A stretch of DNA of 6,222 nucleotides from assembly GCA_007122215.1 (NCBI GenBank), contig SKUG01000220.1, positions 1 through 6,222 on the forward strand. Direction: 5' to 3'. The position numbers and the translations under genes were made by a program. Source of the DNA: Thermoleophilia bacterium. Lineage in GTDB: Bacteria; Actinomycetota; Thermoleophilia; Gaiellales; SKUG01. Positions within the stretch are counted from its first letter, which is position 1. Each line of letters starts with the position of its first letter. Positions 1 to 5,569 of this stretch are shown here, one piece after another. The notes beneath the pieces are model-generated. The model searched no databases. It had not been told where the DNA came from and saw nothing but the letters and a program-made list of their open reading frames with translations.

Positions 1-424
1 GGTAGGTGAAGAGGATCAGGATCGCGGCTGATCCGGCCAGGGGTGGGATGTCGGGCAGGCGCTCCACCCCCAGCGGCTCGAGCAGCTGCTGGATCGTGCC
101 GCGGGGGCTCAGCAGGCCCCGGTAGACGAGGGCTCCCACGTAGCTGGGGATGACCAGTGGCAGGGCCAGGGCGATGGTGAGCGTGCGTCGGGCCGGCAGG
201 TCGGTGCGCGTGACGAGCCAGGCTGCCATGGCCCCGATCGCTCCGGCGCCCATGCTGACGATCGTGGCCAGCGCGATGGTGGCGAGCACGGCTGCCCGCA
301 CCTCGCTGCCGAGCAGCGCAGCCCACTGCGAGGCCGTCGCCTCGGTGGCCCGGATCCCCACGTACAGCAGGGGTACCAGCACGAGTGCTCCTGCAGGCAG
401 CGCGAGGGCTGCCTGCAGGAGCAC
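1..424 (-). CDS. Ferric iron ABC transporter permease, FbpB/SfuB type, N-terminal part (runs off left edge)
   Basis: Inner-membrane channel subunit that should pass ferric iron from the binding protein encoded just upstream into the cytoplasm. Only the first 141 codons are present. Reading the minus strand from a GTG at 424-422 gives a first membrane segment at about residues 3-24 (LLQAALALPAGALVLVPLLY), a second at about 42-70, then the WLVTRTDLPARR loop and the ALPLVIPSYVGAL segment, which are characteristic of FbpB-type permeases. The EAA loops that contact the ATPase lie outside the window. The GTG was chosen because AGGA sits 5 nt upstream and no ATG, GTG or TTG is seen upstream in this frame back to the end of the preceding gene. 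A GTG at 382-380, with AGGAG upstream, is possible but would cut away most of the first membrane segment. It lies 38 nt after the binding-protein stop and is surely in its operon. Its first 40 bases form a perfect hairpin, listed separately. Function is inferred from family resemblance and context. Confidence 0.88.
   Translation of the reverse strand, partial: MLLQAALALPAGALVLVPLLYVGIRATEATASQWAALLGSEVRAAVLATIALATIVSMGAGAIGAMAAWLVTRTDLPARRTLTIALALPLVIPSYVGALVYRGLLSPRGTIQQLLEPLGVERLPDIPPLAGSAAILILFTY
385..424 (-). repeat. Perfect 17-bp stem with 6-nt loop starting at the permease start codon
   Basis: The left arm GTGCTCCTGCAGGCAGC (424 to 408) and right arm (401 to 385) are exact reverse complements around the loop CCTCGC. 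In the operon mRNA this stem would begin at the GTG of the permease and fold away its first 13 codons. It may lower permease translation relative to the binding protein or protect the upstream message from 3' decay. This is inference; only the symmetry is seen. Confidence 0.75.
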
Positions 425-462
425 GGGAGTCCTGCGGTTGGCGGGGTTCCTGATCGGGGGCC

Positions 463-1545
463 TCAGTCGGTCAGCAGCCCGCTGGCGCGGAGGATCTCCA
501 CCGTGCCGGCCAGTGCGGTGTCGAGGTCGTTGAGGGTCACGTCGAGGCCGTCCAGCTCCTCCAGTGCCGGCAGCGTGTCCGGGCGCTCCCAGGGGGTGCC
601 GGGCACGAGCGGGTACTCCTTCTCGTCACCCGCGGCGAAGAGCGCCTGCGCCTCGCCCAGCAGGAACTCCACCAGTGCGAGCGCCTGCTCCGGACGCGTG
701 CTGGTGGCGAGGATGCCGACTGCAGAGACGTTGGTGAACGTGCCGCTGTCGCCTGCCGCGAAGAAGTGGGTGGCGATCGGAGCCTCGGGATCCTCGGACA
801 GCTTCTCGAACAGGTAGTAGTGGTTGACGAGCCCGAGGTCGATCTCACCCTGGCGGGTGGCATCGACGATCAGGCCGTTCTTCTCGTAGGTGCGGACGCC
901 GTTGTCGCGCAGCCCCTCGAGCCACTGGCTGACGCGCTCGTCGCCATCGACCAGTCGCATCGCGCTGACGTGCGCCTGGAAGGAGGCGTTGCCCGGGGCG
1001 ATCCCGACGCGGCCCTCCCATGCGGGATCGGTGAGGTCGTAGATCGAGTCGGGCAGCTCGCCGGTGCCGTCGTCGCCGGTGCGGTAGACGGCCGTGCGCA
1101 CGCGTCCGGTGACGCCGACCCAGGTGCCGTCGTCGGCGCGATGGCTGTCGGAGACCAGGCCGAGCACGTCTTCGGGCAGCGCTGCCAGCTGGTCGGCGAC
1201 GACGCCGATCGCGCCGGCATCCTGTGCGAAGAAGACATCGGCCGGTGAGGCCTCGCCCTCCTCCTGGAGGGTTGCGGCGAGCTCCGGGCTGCCGGCGTAG
1301 CGAACCTCGAGCTCGATCCCGGTCTCCTCGCTGAACCGCTCGAAGACCGGCCCGGCGAACTCCTCGTTGCGGCCGGAGTAGACCACGAGCGGCCCTGCTG
1401 CGTCGGCGCCCTCGCCGTCGCCGGTGCCCGTGGGGGTGGGGTCGTCTGCTCCGCAGCCAGCCAGTGCCAGCATGCCGGCTCCGAGCGCGGCCAGCAGCGC
1501 GATGCGGCGTGCGGCGCGGGGTCGTGGTCGATGGGTGGTGGTCAT
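463..1545 (-). CDS. Ferric iron ABC transporter substrate-binding lipoprotein (FbpA/FutA family)
   Basis: Extracytoplasmic receptor that captures ferric iron and delivers it to the membrane permease. The 360 residues start with a basic n-region and hydrophobic stretch (about 13-30) ending in the lipobox LAGC, so Cys31 should be lipid-anchored after cleavage by signal peptidase II. A Gly/Asp-rich linker follows (about 35-51), then the family opening LVVYSGRNEEF (53-63), the ADVFFAQDAGAIG region (102-114) and NHYYLF (241-246). The paired tyrosines Y243/Y244 correspond to the adjacent tyrosines that coordinate iron in FbpA-type proteins. Length after signal removal, about 330, is normal for the family. 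The ATG at 1545 is supported by AGGGAG about 10 nt upstream and by the signal peptide placed at the very N-terminus. It is the first gene of an operon with the permease downstream. Its promoter carries two dyad sites likely to bind an iron-responsive repressor. Specificity for iron rather than another oxyanion or metal is inferred from the double tyrosine. Confidence 0.93.
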   Translation of the reverse strand: MTTTHRPRPRAARRIALLAALGAGMLALAGCGADDPTPTGTGDGEGADAAGPLVVYSGRNEEFAGPVFERFSEETGIELEVRYAGSPELAATLQEEGEASPADVFFAQDAGAIGVVADQLAALPEDVLGLVSDSHRADDGTWVGVTGRVRTAVYRTGDDGTGELPDSIYDLTDPAWEGRVGIAPGNASFQAHVSAMRLVDGDERVSQWLEGLRDNGVRTYEKNGLIVDATRQGEIDLGLVNHYYLFEKLSEDPEAPIATHFFAAGDSGTFTNVSAVGILATSTRPEQALALVEFLLGEAQALFAAGDEKEYPLVPGTPWERPDTLPALEELDGLDVTLNDLDTALAGTVEILRASGLLTD

Positions 1546-1555
1546 CGTCGAAATG

Positions 1556-1561
1556 CTCCCT
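1556..1561 (-). promoter_or_regulatory. Ribosome binding site of the iron-binding lipoprotein gene
   Basis: AGGGAG on the minus strand, 10 nt before the ATG at 1545. The spacing is at the long end but acceptable, and no other purine-rich tract lies closer. Confidence 0.6.
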
Positions 1562-1582
1562 GTGGGGGTGGTTGTCGCTGGT

Positions 1583-1606
1583 GACCGCAGGACGGGGTCC
1601 TCGGTC
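1583..1606 (-). other. Hairpin at the 5' end of the iron-uptake mRNA leader
   Basis: On the minus strand GACCGAGGAC pairs with GTCCT-G-CGGTC around the loop CCC: ten base pairs interrupted by one bulged G. From the -10 box at 1615-1620 the transcript should start near 1607-1608, so the stem would form almost at the 5' terminus, about 40 nt before the ribosome binding site. Such a stem could stabilise the mRNA. It does not overlap the Shine-Dalgarno sequence, and I recognise no riboswitch in this leader. Confidence 0.45.
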
Positions 1607-1614
1607 GAAGCGGC

Positions 1615-1644
1615 ACCCTAGCAGCTGTCAGGGAGACCTTACAA
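1615..1644 (-). promoter_or_regulatory. Probable promoter of the iron-uptake operon
   Basis: On the minus strand a TTGTAA -35 box (1639-1644) and a TAGGGT -10 box (1615-1620) are separated by 18 bp, a good match to the actinobacterial housekeeping pattern TTGACA-N17/18-TANNNT. Transcription would begin near 1607-1608, giving a leader of about 62 nt. The downstream dyad operator covers the -35 box and part of the spacer, so occupancy should block RNA polymerase. Confidence 0.55.
1626..1643. promoter_or_regulatory. Promoter-overlapping 18-bp dyad operator (site A)
   Basis: The plus strand reads TGTCAGGGAGACCTTACA, an imperfect palindrome of the form TGTNAGGNNNNCCTNACA with 12 of 18 positions symmetric. 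It overlaps the -35 box and the spacer of the iron-operon promoter. A near copy (site B) lies 24 bp away centre to centre. The AGG/CCT half-sites recall DtxR-family metalloregulator sites, but the 4-bp spacing is shorter than the classical 19-bp DtxR/IdeR box, so the regulator is not identified. Confidence 0.5.
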
Positions 1645-1649
1645 GTGCC

Positions 1650-1667
1650 CGTCAGGGATGCCTGACA
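1650..1667. promoter_or_regulatory. Upstream 18-bp dyad operator (site B)
   Basis: The plus strand reads CGTCAGGGATGCCTGACA: 14 of 18 positions are symmetric, and 14 of 18 are identical to site A. It lies just upstream of the -35 box of the iron-uptake promoter, so it may help a second repressor dimer bind cooperatively. Two related dyads at one promoter make chance less likely than either site alone. Confidence 0.5.
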
Positions 1668-1688
1668 ATAGGTCGTGGTGGGTGCTGG

Positions 1689-1707
1689 GACCTGCTCGTG
1701 GCAGGTC
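1689..1707 (-). terminator. Possible terminator hairpin overlapping the GroES-like stop codon
   Basis: On the minus strand GACCTGC, CACGA, GCAGGTC gives a perfect 7-bp stem with a 5-nt loop, and its first two bases lie inside the TGA stop codon. No U-tract follows, so intrinsic termination is uncertain. The position, between this gene and the same-strand iron operon promoter, suits a transcription boundary. Confidence 0.3.
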
Positions 1708-1993
1708 AGCCGCTGATGCGGGCGATGACTGCGGCGCGAGGCGCCAGGCGACTGCCGTCGCGCAGCTCGATCATCTTCCGGGCCAGCGCGAAGACCACGT
1801 CGCCCGGGCCAAGGCTGCCGGCGCCCTCGCCGACGGCCAGCACGACGCAGCGCTGCACCGGGGAATCGCCCAGGCCGGCGGGGACGTAGATGCGTCCGCG
1901 CTGCTCCTCCTCGGCGCCGGGCTGCAGGTGCACCCAGTCGTCGAGCGGCTCGAGCACCTCCGGAGCCAGCTGGCTGTCGAGCTCATGCTGCAT
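1706..1993 (-). CDS. Small GroES/Cpn10-like co-chaperonin domain protein
   Basis: A 95-residue protein that spans a single Cpn10 beta-barrel. The opening VLEPLDDWVHLQP (13-25) matches the family's N-terminal L-x-PL-x-D-x-V strand. The segment EEQRGRIYVP (29-38) corresponds to the mobile loop and keeps a hydrophobic triplet (IYV), the part that in GroES contacts GroEL. CVVLAVGEG (49-57) and GPGDVVFAL (62-70) match the V-x-AVG-x-G and GD-x-V-x-F strands, and AAVIARI (87-93) the final strand. The segment between AVGEG and GPGD is short, so the roof hairpin of GroES is reduced or missing. There is no groEL nearby, so a co-chaperonin role for a GroEL elsewhere, or another use of the fold, is inference. 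The ATG at 1993 is chosen because no other ATG, GTG or TTG is seen upstream in frame. GAGGA is only 1 nt away, too close for a normal ribosome binding site, whereas TATCGT sits 6 nt upstream, suggesting leaderless expression. Confidence 0.75.
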   Translation of the reverse strand: MQHELDSQLAPEVLEPLDDWVHLQPGAEEEQRGRIYVPAGLGDSPVQRCVVLAVGEGAGSLGPGDVVFALARKMIELRDGSRLAPRAAVIARISG

Positions 1994-1999
1994 GTCCTC

Positions 2000-2005
2000 A
2001 CGATA
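2000..2005 (-). promoter_or_regulatory. -10 box for a leaderless GroES-like transcript
   Basis: On the minus strand TATCGT (TANNNT) ends 6 nt before the ATG at 1993, so transcription would start at or beside the A of ATG. No good -35 hexamer is seen at the usual distance. Confidence 0.35.
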
Positions 2006-2006
2006 G

Positions 2007-2034
2007 CGCAGCCCAGCGCCGATCGTGGGCTGCG
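2007..2034. promoter_or_regulatory. 9-bp inverted repeat in the divergent promoter region
   Basis: CGCAGCCCA (2007-2015) and TGGGCTGCG (2026-2034) are exact reverse complements with a 10-bp spacer. The repeat lies between the two predicted -10 boxes and spans the expected -35 regions of both divergent genes, a suitable place for a regulator controlling both. The regulator is unknown. Confidence 0.4.
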
Positions 2035-2042
2035 GATTGGGG

Positions 2043-2048
2043 TAGGTT
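2043..2048 (+). promoter_or_regulatory. -10 box for a leaderless ABC exporter transcript
   Basis: TAGGTT (TANNNT) ends exactly 7 nt before the ATG at 2056, the spacing expected when transcription starts at the start codon itself. No recognisable -35 hexamer is present. The same bases include AGG 9 nt from the ATG, a weak alternative ribosome binding site. Confidence 0.4.
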
Positions 2049-2055
2049 GCCGGGC

Positions 2056-2844
2056 ATGGCCAGCTCGACCCACCACCCCATCGCCGCCCGCCTGGGCGAC
2101 GCCGTCAAGGACTACGGGGAGGGGGATACCGTCGTGCGTGCGCTCGACCACGTCAGCGTCGAGTTCCGCCACGGCACCTTCACCGCGGTGATGGGCCCGT
2201 CGGGCTCGGGCAAGTCCACCCTGCTGCACTGCATCGCCGGCCTCGACTCGCTCACCGCCGGCGAGGCCGCGATCGGCGGCACCGTCCTCGGCGAGCTCAG
2301 CGACCGGCGCCTGACCGAGCTGCGTCGCGAGCGCATCGGCTTCGTCTTCCAGGCGTTCAACCTGCTGCCCACCATGGACGCGCGCGACAACATCCTGCTG
2401 CCGCTGCGCCTGGCCGGTGCGCATCCCGACGCCGCGTGGATGGACCAGGTGGTTGCCACCCTCGGCATCGGCGACCGGCTCCACCACCGCCCCAGCGAGC
2501 TCTCCGGCGGCCAGCAGCAGCGCGTGGCCGTCGCCCGTGCGCTCGTCACCCGGCCGGACGTCATCCTCGCCGACGAGCCCACCGGCAACCTCGACTCGAC
2601 CAGCGGCCGCGAGCTGCTGGCCTTCCTCCAGGAGGCCGTGCGCGAGCTCGACCAGACCGTCGTCATGGTCACCCACGACCCCGCCGCCGCGACCTTCGCG
2701 CAGCGCTGCGTGTTCCTGGCCGACGGGCGTATCGCCAGCGACCTCGAGGGCCCGACCGTCGACGGGGTCCTCGAGACGATGCGCGCGCTCGGCGAGGGCA
2801 TGACCCACGCCGAGCGCTCGGCCCCGGCTGGCGGGGGTCGCTGA
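2056..2844 (+). CDS. ABC transporter ATP-binding protein, MacB/LolD type
   Basis: Cytoplasmic ATPase that should dimerise and drive the FtsX-like permease encoded 3 nt downstream. In 262 residues all nucleotide-binding motifs are intact: Walker A GPSGSGKS (47-54), Q-loop Q99 in FVFQAFNLLPT, signature LSGGQQQR (149-156), Walker B VILADE with catalytic E174, the D-loop in EPTGNLD (174-180), and H-loop H207 in VTHD. The FQAFNLLPTMDARDNILLPL segment and TGNLDS are typical of the MacB/LolD/FtsE group, which couples to FtsX-fold permeases. The ATG at 2056 is preferred to a TTG nine bases earlier because of the -10 box spacing and lack of any room for a ribosome site before the TTG. The C-terminus past about 230 (TVDGVLETMRALGEG) is an ordinary tail of this actinobacterial type. 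The substrate cannot be read from this subunit. FtsE is unlikely given its partner's size and duplicated structure. Confidence 0.95.
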   Translation: MASSTHHPIAARLGDAVKDYGEGDTVVRALDHVSVEFRHGTFTAVMGPSGSGKSTLLHCIAGLDSLTAGEAAIGGTVLGELSDRRLTELRRERIGFVFQAFNLLPTMDARDNILLPLRLAGAHPDAAWMDQVVATLGIGDRLHHRPSELSGGQQQRVAVARALVTRPDVILADEPTGNLDSTSGRELLAFLQEAVRELDQTVVMVTHDPAAATFAQRCVFLADGRIASDLEGPTVDGVLETMRALGEGMTHAERSAPAGGGR

Positions 2845-2847
2845 GCC

Positions 2848-5421
2848 GTGCTGCGCGCAGCGCTTGCGGGCATCCGTGCGCACCTGCTGCGCTTTGCCGC
2901 AACGACCTTCGCGGTGGTGATCGGCGTTGGCTTCGTCGCCGGCACGTTCGTCTTCACCGACACCATCAACCGGACCTTCGACGAGCTCTTCGAGGATGCC
3001 TACGCGGGCGTGGCCGTGGTCGTGCAGCCCGAGCGGCAGTTCGCCGAGCTCAGCGGTGGGGCGGCGAGCATGCCCGAGACCGTCCTCGACGACCTCGCCG
3101 ACATCGAGGGCATCGAGGCCATGCGTGGCAGCGTCATCGGCACGGCCACCATCATCGCGCCCGACGGCACGGCGGTGCTGCCCCAGGGCCCGCCCACGCT
3201 CGGCTTCAGCTGGGATGGCAACGAGGAGGTCGGAGGCTTCCGCATGCGTGCCGGGGAGTCCCCGGCACGCGCGGGGGAGGTCGCGGTCGACTCGGGCTCG
3301 TCCAGCCGCCACGACATCAGCGTCGGGGACGAGGTGACCGTCGTCTTCCCGGACGACCGCGGGACCTTCCGGGTGTCGGGCATCGTCGAGTTCGGGCGCG
3401 CCGACAACCTGGGCGGCGCGACGATCGCGGTCTTCACCCTGCCCACGGCCCAGCGCTACTTCGGGCTCGAGGGACAGCTCAACGCGATCTTCGTTGCCGC
3501 GAGGCCGGGCGTGGACCACCCGCAGCTGCGCGAGGCCGTGGCCGAGCGGCTGCCCGACGGCGTCGAGGCCGTGCTCGGGGCCGAGGCCGCATCGGATGAG
3601 GCCGAGAACATCGCCGAGTTCTTCGGGATCGTGCAGAGCGTGCTGCTGGGCTTCGCCTTCGTGGCGATGTTCGTGGGCAGCTTCATCATCTACAACACCT
3701 TCGCGATCGTCGTTGCCCAGCGCATCCGGGAGTTCGCGCTGCTGCGCGCGATCGGCGCCACGCGGCGCCAGGTCGGTGGCGCGATCATGGTCGAGGCCAC
3801 GGCCGTGGGGCTGATCGCCTCGGCGCTGGGGATCGTGGCGGGGCTCGGCCTGGCGATCGCCCTGCGCGAACTGATCGAGGCCTTTGGCGGACAGCTGCCG
3901 CAGACCGACCTCGTGCTCCAGCAACGCACCGTGGCCGTCGCGTTCGCGCTCGGGGTGGGCGTGACCGTCCTGGCGGCGCTGGTGCCAGCCATCCGCGGCA
4001 CCCGGGTCCCGCCCGTGGCGGCGATGCGGGTCGATGCCACCGCTGCACCCAGCGAGCAGGGCAGCCGCGTCAGGCTCTGGCTCGGCGCGGCCGCGGCCGC
4101 GGGTGCCGGGATCCTGGCATGGCTCGGCATCCGCGCCGACAGCGGCCTGCTCGGGGCGCAGCTCGTGGGAGCGGCTGCCGTGGCGGCGATCCTGATGTTC
4201 GTGCTCGTCGGCCCCGTGCTGGTGCGGGTGCTGGTGCCGGCGATCGGCCTGCTGCTGGCCCGCCCGTGGGGGGTGGCCGGGCGCGCCGCGGTGGCCAATG
4301 CGATCCGCAGCCCGCAGCGAACGGTGGCCACCGCATCGGCGCTGATGATCGGCGTGGCGATCGTGGTGCTCACCGTGCTGATGTCGGGCTCGATCGACCG
4401 GACGGTGCGCGCCCAGCTCGACGACACCCTGCGGGCCGACCTGGCCGTGGGGCGGTTCGATGGTCCCCCGGCAGGCTTCTCGACCGCCGTGGCTCGAGAG
4501 CTGGCCGCGGTCGAGGGCGTCGACCGCGTCGCCTCGATCCGCTTCAACCAGTTCCGCCTGCCCGGCGACGACTCGATCCGGATCCTCGACGGCATCGACC
4601 CGGAGGCCATCCAGGGCCTCTTCGACCTGCCCATGGTCGAGGGCAGCGAGCGCAGCCTGCGCCCCGGGCGGATCCTGCTCGACCGCCAGGTCACCGAGCG
4701 TCGTGGCCTTGCCATCGGCGATGGCATCACCCTGCGCTTCCCGGCCGGGGACGAGGTGGAGTTCGAGGTCGCGGGCATCTACGAGTCCGGTGCCGGGCTC
4801 GAGAACTACATCATCCACATGCAGGACTACGAGCAGCTCTACTCCGAGCAGCTCGACGGGCTGGTGCTGGCTTCGGTGGCATCCGGGATGGACGTGGACG
4901 AGGTCGCCGAGCGGGCCCGCGAGGTGCTGCTCGACTACCCGGTGGTGGAGGTGCGGACCCAGTCCGAGCTGCGCGACACCTTCCTCGAGCAGATCGACCA
5001 GCTCCTGCTGCTCGTGCTGGCGCTGCTGCTGCTGTCGGTGGTGATCGCGCTGCTGGGGATCGTCAACACCCTGGGCCTGTCGGTGCTCGAGCGCACCCGC
5101 GAGATCGGGCTGCTGCGTGCGGTGGGGGCGACGCGGCGCCAGGTCGCGGGCTCGATCGGCGTGGAGTCGGTGCTGGTCGCCGTCTACGGCTCGATCATCG
5201 GCGTCGTGCTCGGCCTGGCCGCTGGCTGGGCGCTCGTGGAGGCGCTCGGCAGCGTCGGCTTCGTCGGTGCGGGCATCCCCCGTGGCGTGGTGCTCGACAT
5301 CCCCGCCGGCGTGATCGTCGAGGTCCTCGTGGTCGGCATCGTGGCCGGCGTGCTCGCCGCCCTGCTGCCCGCCCTGCGCGCCGCCCGCCTCGACGTGCTG
5401 CGCGCCATCTCCCGCGGCTGA
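2848..5421 (+). CDS. Duplicated FtsX-like ABC transporter permease with two MacB-type periplasmic domains
   Basis: Membrane subunit of the exporter encoded with the ATPase immediately upstream (3-nt gap, GTG start with a G-rich tract in the end of the preceding gene). Its 857 residues show two FtsX units in tandem with about ten membrane segments: 14-36, then a large extracytoplasmic MacB core-like domain (about 40-262), 264-289, 314-340, 362-383; a linker pair at about 411-428 and 434-470; then 494-514, a second extracytoplasmic domain (about 515-714), 716-741, 772-798 and 818-841. Each unit carries the same cytoplasmic coupling motif: QRIREFALLRAIGATRRQV (291-309) and RTREIGLLRAVGATRRQV (749-766). 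Each also ends in a similar P-A-[IL]-R-x-x-R segment (380-386 and 841-847). Such two-unit permeases (ABC3 or type VII class) use ATP to drive movements in the extracytoplasmic domains for release of lipids, lipoproteins or peptides, or to export drugs. No adaptor of the MacA type is encoded here. The substrate is unknown. Confidence 0.92.
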   Translation: MLRAALAGIRAHLLRFAATTFAVVIGVGFVAGTFVFTDTINRTFDELFEDAYAGVAVVVQPERQFAELSGGAASMPETVLDDLADIEGIEAMRGSVIGTATIIAPDGTAVLPQGPPTLGFSWDGNEEVGGFRMRAGESPARAGEVAVDSGSSSRHDISVGDEVTVVFPDDRGTFRVSGIVEFGRADNLGGATIAVFTLPTAQRYFGLEGQLNAIFVAARPGVDHPQLREAVAERLPDGVEAVLGAEAASDEAENIAEFFGIVQSVLLGFAFVAMFVGSFIIYNTFAIVVAQRIREFALLRAIGATRRQVGGAIMVEATAVGLIASALGIVAGLGLAIALRELIEAFGGQLPQTDLVLQQRTVAVAFALGVGVTVLAALVPAIRGTRVPPVAAMRVDATAAPSEQGSRVRLWLGAAAAAGAGILAWLGIRADSGLLGAQLVGAAAVAAILMFVLVGPVLVRVLVPAIGLLLARPWGVAGRAAVANAIRSPQRTVATASALMIGVAIVVLTVLMSGSIDRTVRAQLDDTLRADLAVGRFDGPPAGFSTAVARELAAVEGVDRVASIRFNQFRLPGDDSIRILDGIDPEAIQGLFDLPMVEGSERSLRPGRILLDRQVTERRGLAIGDGITLRFPAGDEVEFEVAGIYESGAGLENYIIHMQDYEQLYSEQLDGLVLASVASGMDVDEVAERAREVLLDYPVVEVRTQSELRDTFLEQIDQLLLLVLALLLLSVVIALLGIVNTLGLSVLERTREIGLLRAVGATRRQVAGSIGVESVLVAVYGSIIGVVLGLAAGWALVEALGSVGFVGAGIPRGVVLDIPAGVIVEVLVVGIVAGVLAALLPALRAARLDVLRAISRG

Positions 5422-5429
5422 CGGCGCAC

Positions 5430-5487
5430 CCCTACCCGAGTTTCCGCCACCAGGTGGCGGAAACTCGGGTAGGGATGTAACGGCCGC
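5430..5487. repeat. Palindromic intergenic repeat, copy 1 (perfect 22-bp arms)
   Basis: CCCTACCCGAGTTTCCGCC plus ACC (5430-5451) is mirrored exactly by 5453-5474 around a single central A (5452). The palindrome starts 9 nt after the stop codon of the permease gene and is followed by GATGTAACGGCCGC (5474-5487), a tail shared with copy 2. In RNA it would form a very long stem on either strand, so it may terminate or stabilise the exporter mRNA. Because a second copy with the same tail follows, it also looks like a REP-type or miniature mobile element. No transposase is in the window. Confidence 0.75.
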
Positions 5488-5511
5488 ATCCCCGCCCCGC
5501 CTGGCATCTCA

Positions 5512-5561
5512 ACTTTCCGCCACCAGGTGGCGGAAAGTCGGGGCAGTGATGTAACGGACGC
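5512..5561. repeat. Palindromic intergenic repeat, copy 2 (13-bp arms, decayed outer arm)
   Basis: ACTTTCCGCCACC (5512-5524) pairs perfectly with 5526-5538 around a central A (5525). The 23-bp core, half TTTCCGCCACC, is identical to copy 1 at an offset of 73 bp and in the same orientation. The right flank (TCGGGGCAGTGATGTAACGG) resembles that of copy 1 and ends in GATGTAACGGACGC, 13 of 14 bases identical. The left outer flank no longer pairs, so this copy appears degenerate. Confidence 0.7.
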
Positions 5562-5569
5562 CGTACGCA

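Noticed and set aside
1546..1608. A riboswitch in the leader of the iron-binding protein gene
   Set aside because: The leader is only about 62 nt with one simple hairpin, and no known aptamer core is recognisable.
1626..1667. The two dyads as classical DtxR/IdeR 19-bp iron boxes
   Set aside because: The classical box has nine bases between the AGG and CCT half-sites, whereas here there are four. They were kept only as dyads for an unidentified regulator.
2047..2055. TTG at 2047 as start of the ATPase gene
   Set aside because: It overlaps the predicted -10 box and has no ribosome binding site. The ATG at 2056 fits leaderless spacing and the normal family N-terminus.
2161..2178. A GAGTTCCGCCACGGCACC stretch resembling the arm of the intergenic palindrome
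   Set aside because: It lies in a conserved coding stretch of the ATPase, lacks the palindromic partner and the tail, and differs at several positions.
1771..4818. A 1015-codon open frame on the minus strand, antisense to the exporter genes
   Set aside because: Its translation is rich in Gly, Ala, His, Arg, Asp and Gln without domains or membrane segments, as expected for an antisense frame of high-GC genes. The plus-strand frames carry clear ABC and FtsX motifs.
2056..5421. The ATPase and permease as the cell-division pair FtsE/FtsX
   Set aside because: FtsX is about 300 residues with one four-helix unit, whereas this permease is 857 residues with two units and two large extracytoplasmic domains.
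4119..5480. A 453-codon plus-strand frame overlapping the permease and extending into the first palindrome
   Set aside because: It is an Arg/Ala/Gly-rich frameshifted shadow of the permease with no recognisable domain. Its end repeats a peptide also found on the opposite strand only because the DNA there is palindromic.
5430..5561. The two palindromic repeats as a CRISPR array
   Set aside because: There are only two units. Each is a near-complete palindrome with a one-base centre, the tail between them is itself conserved, and no cas gene is present.
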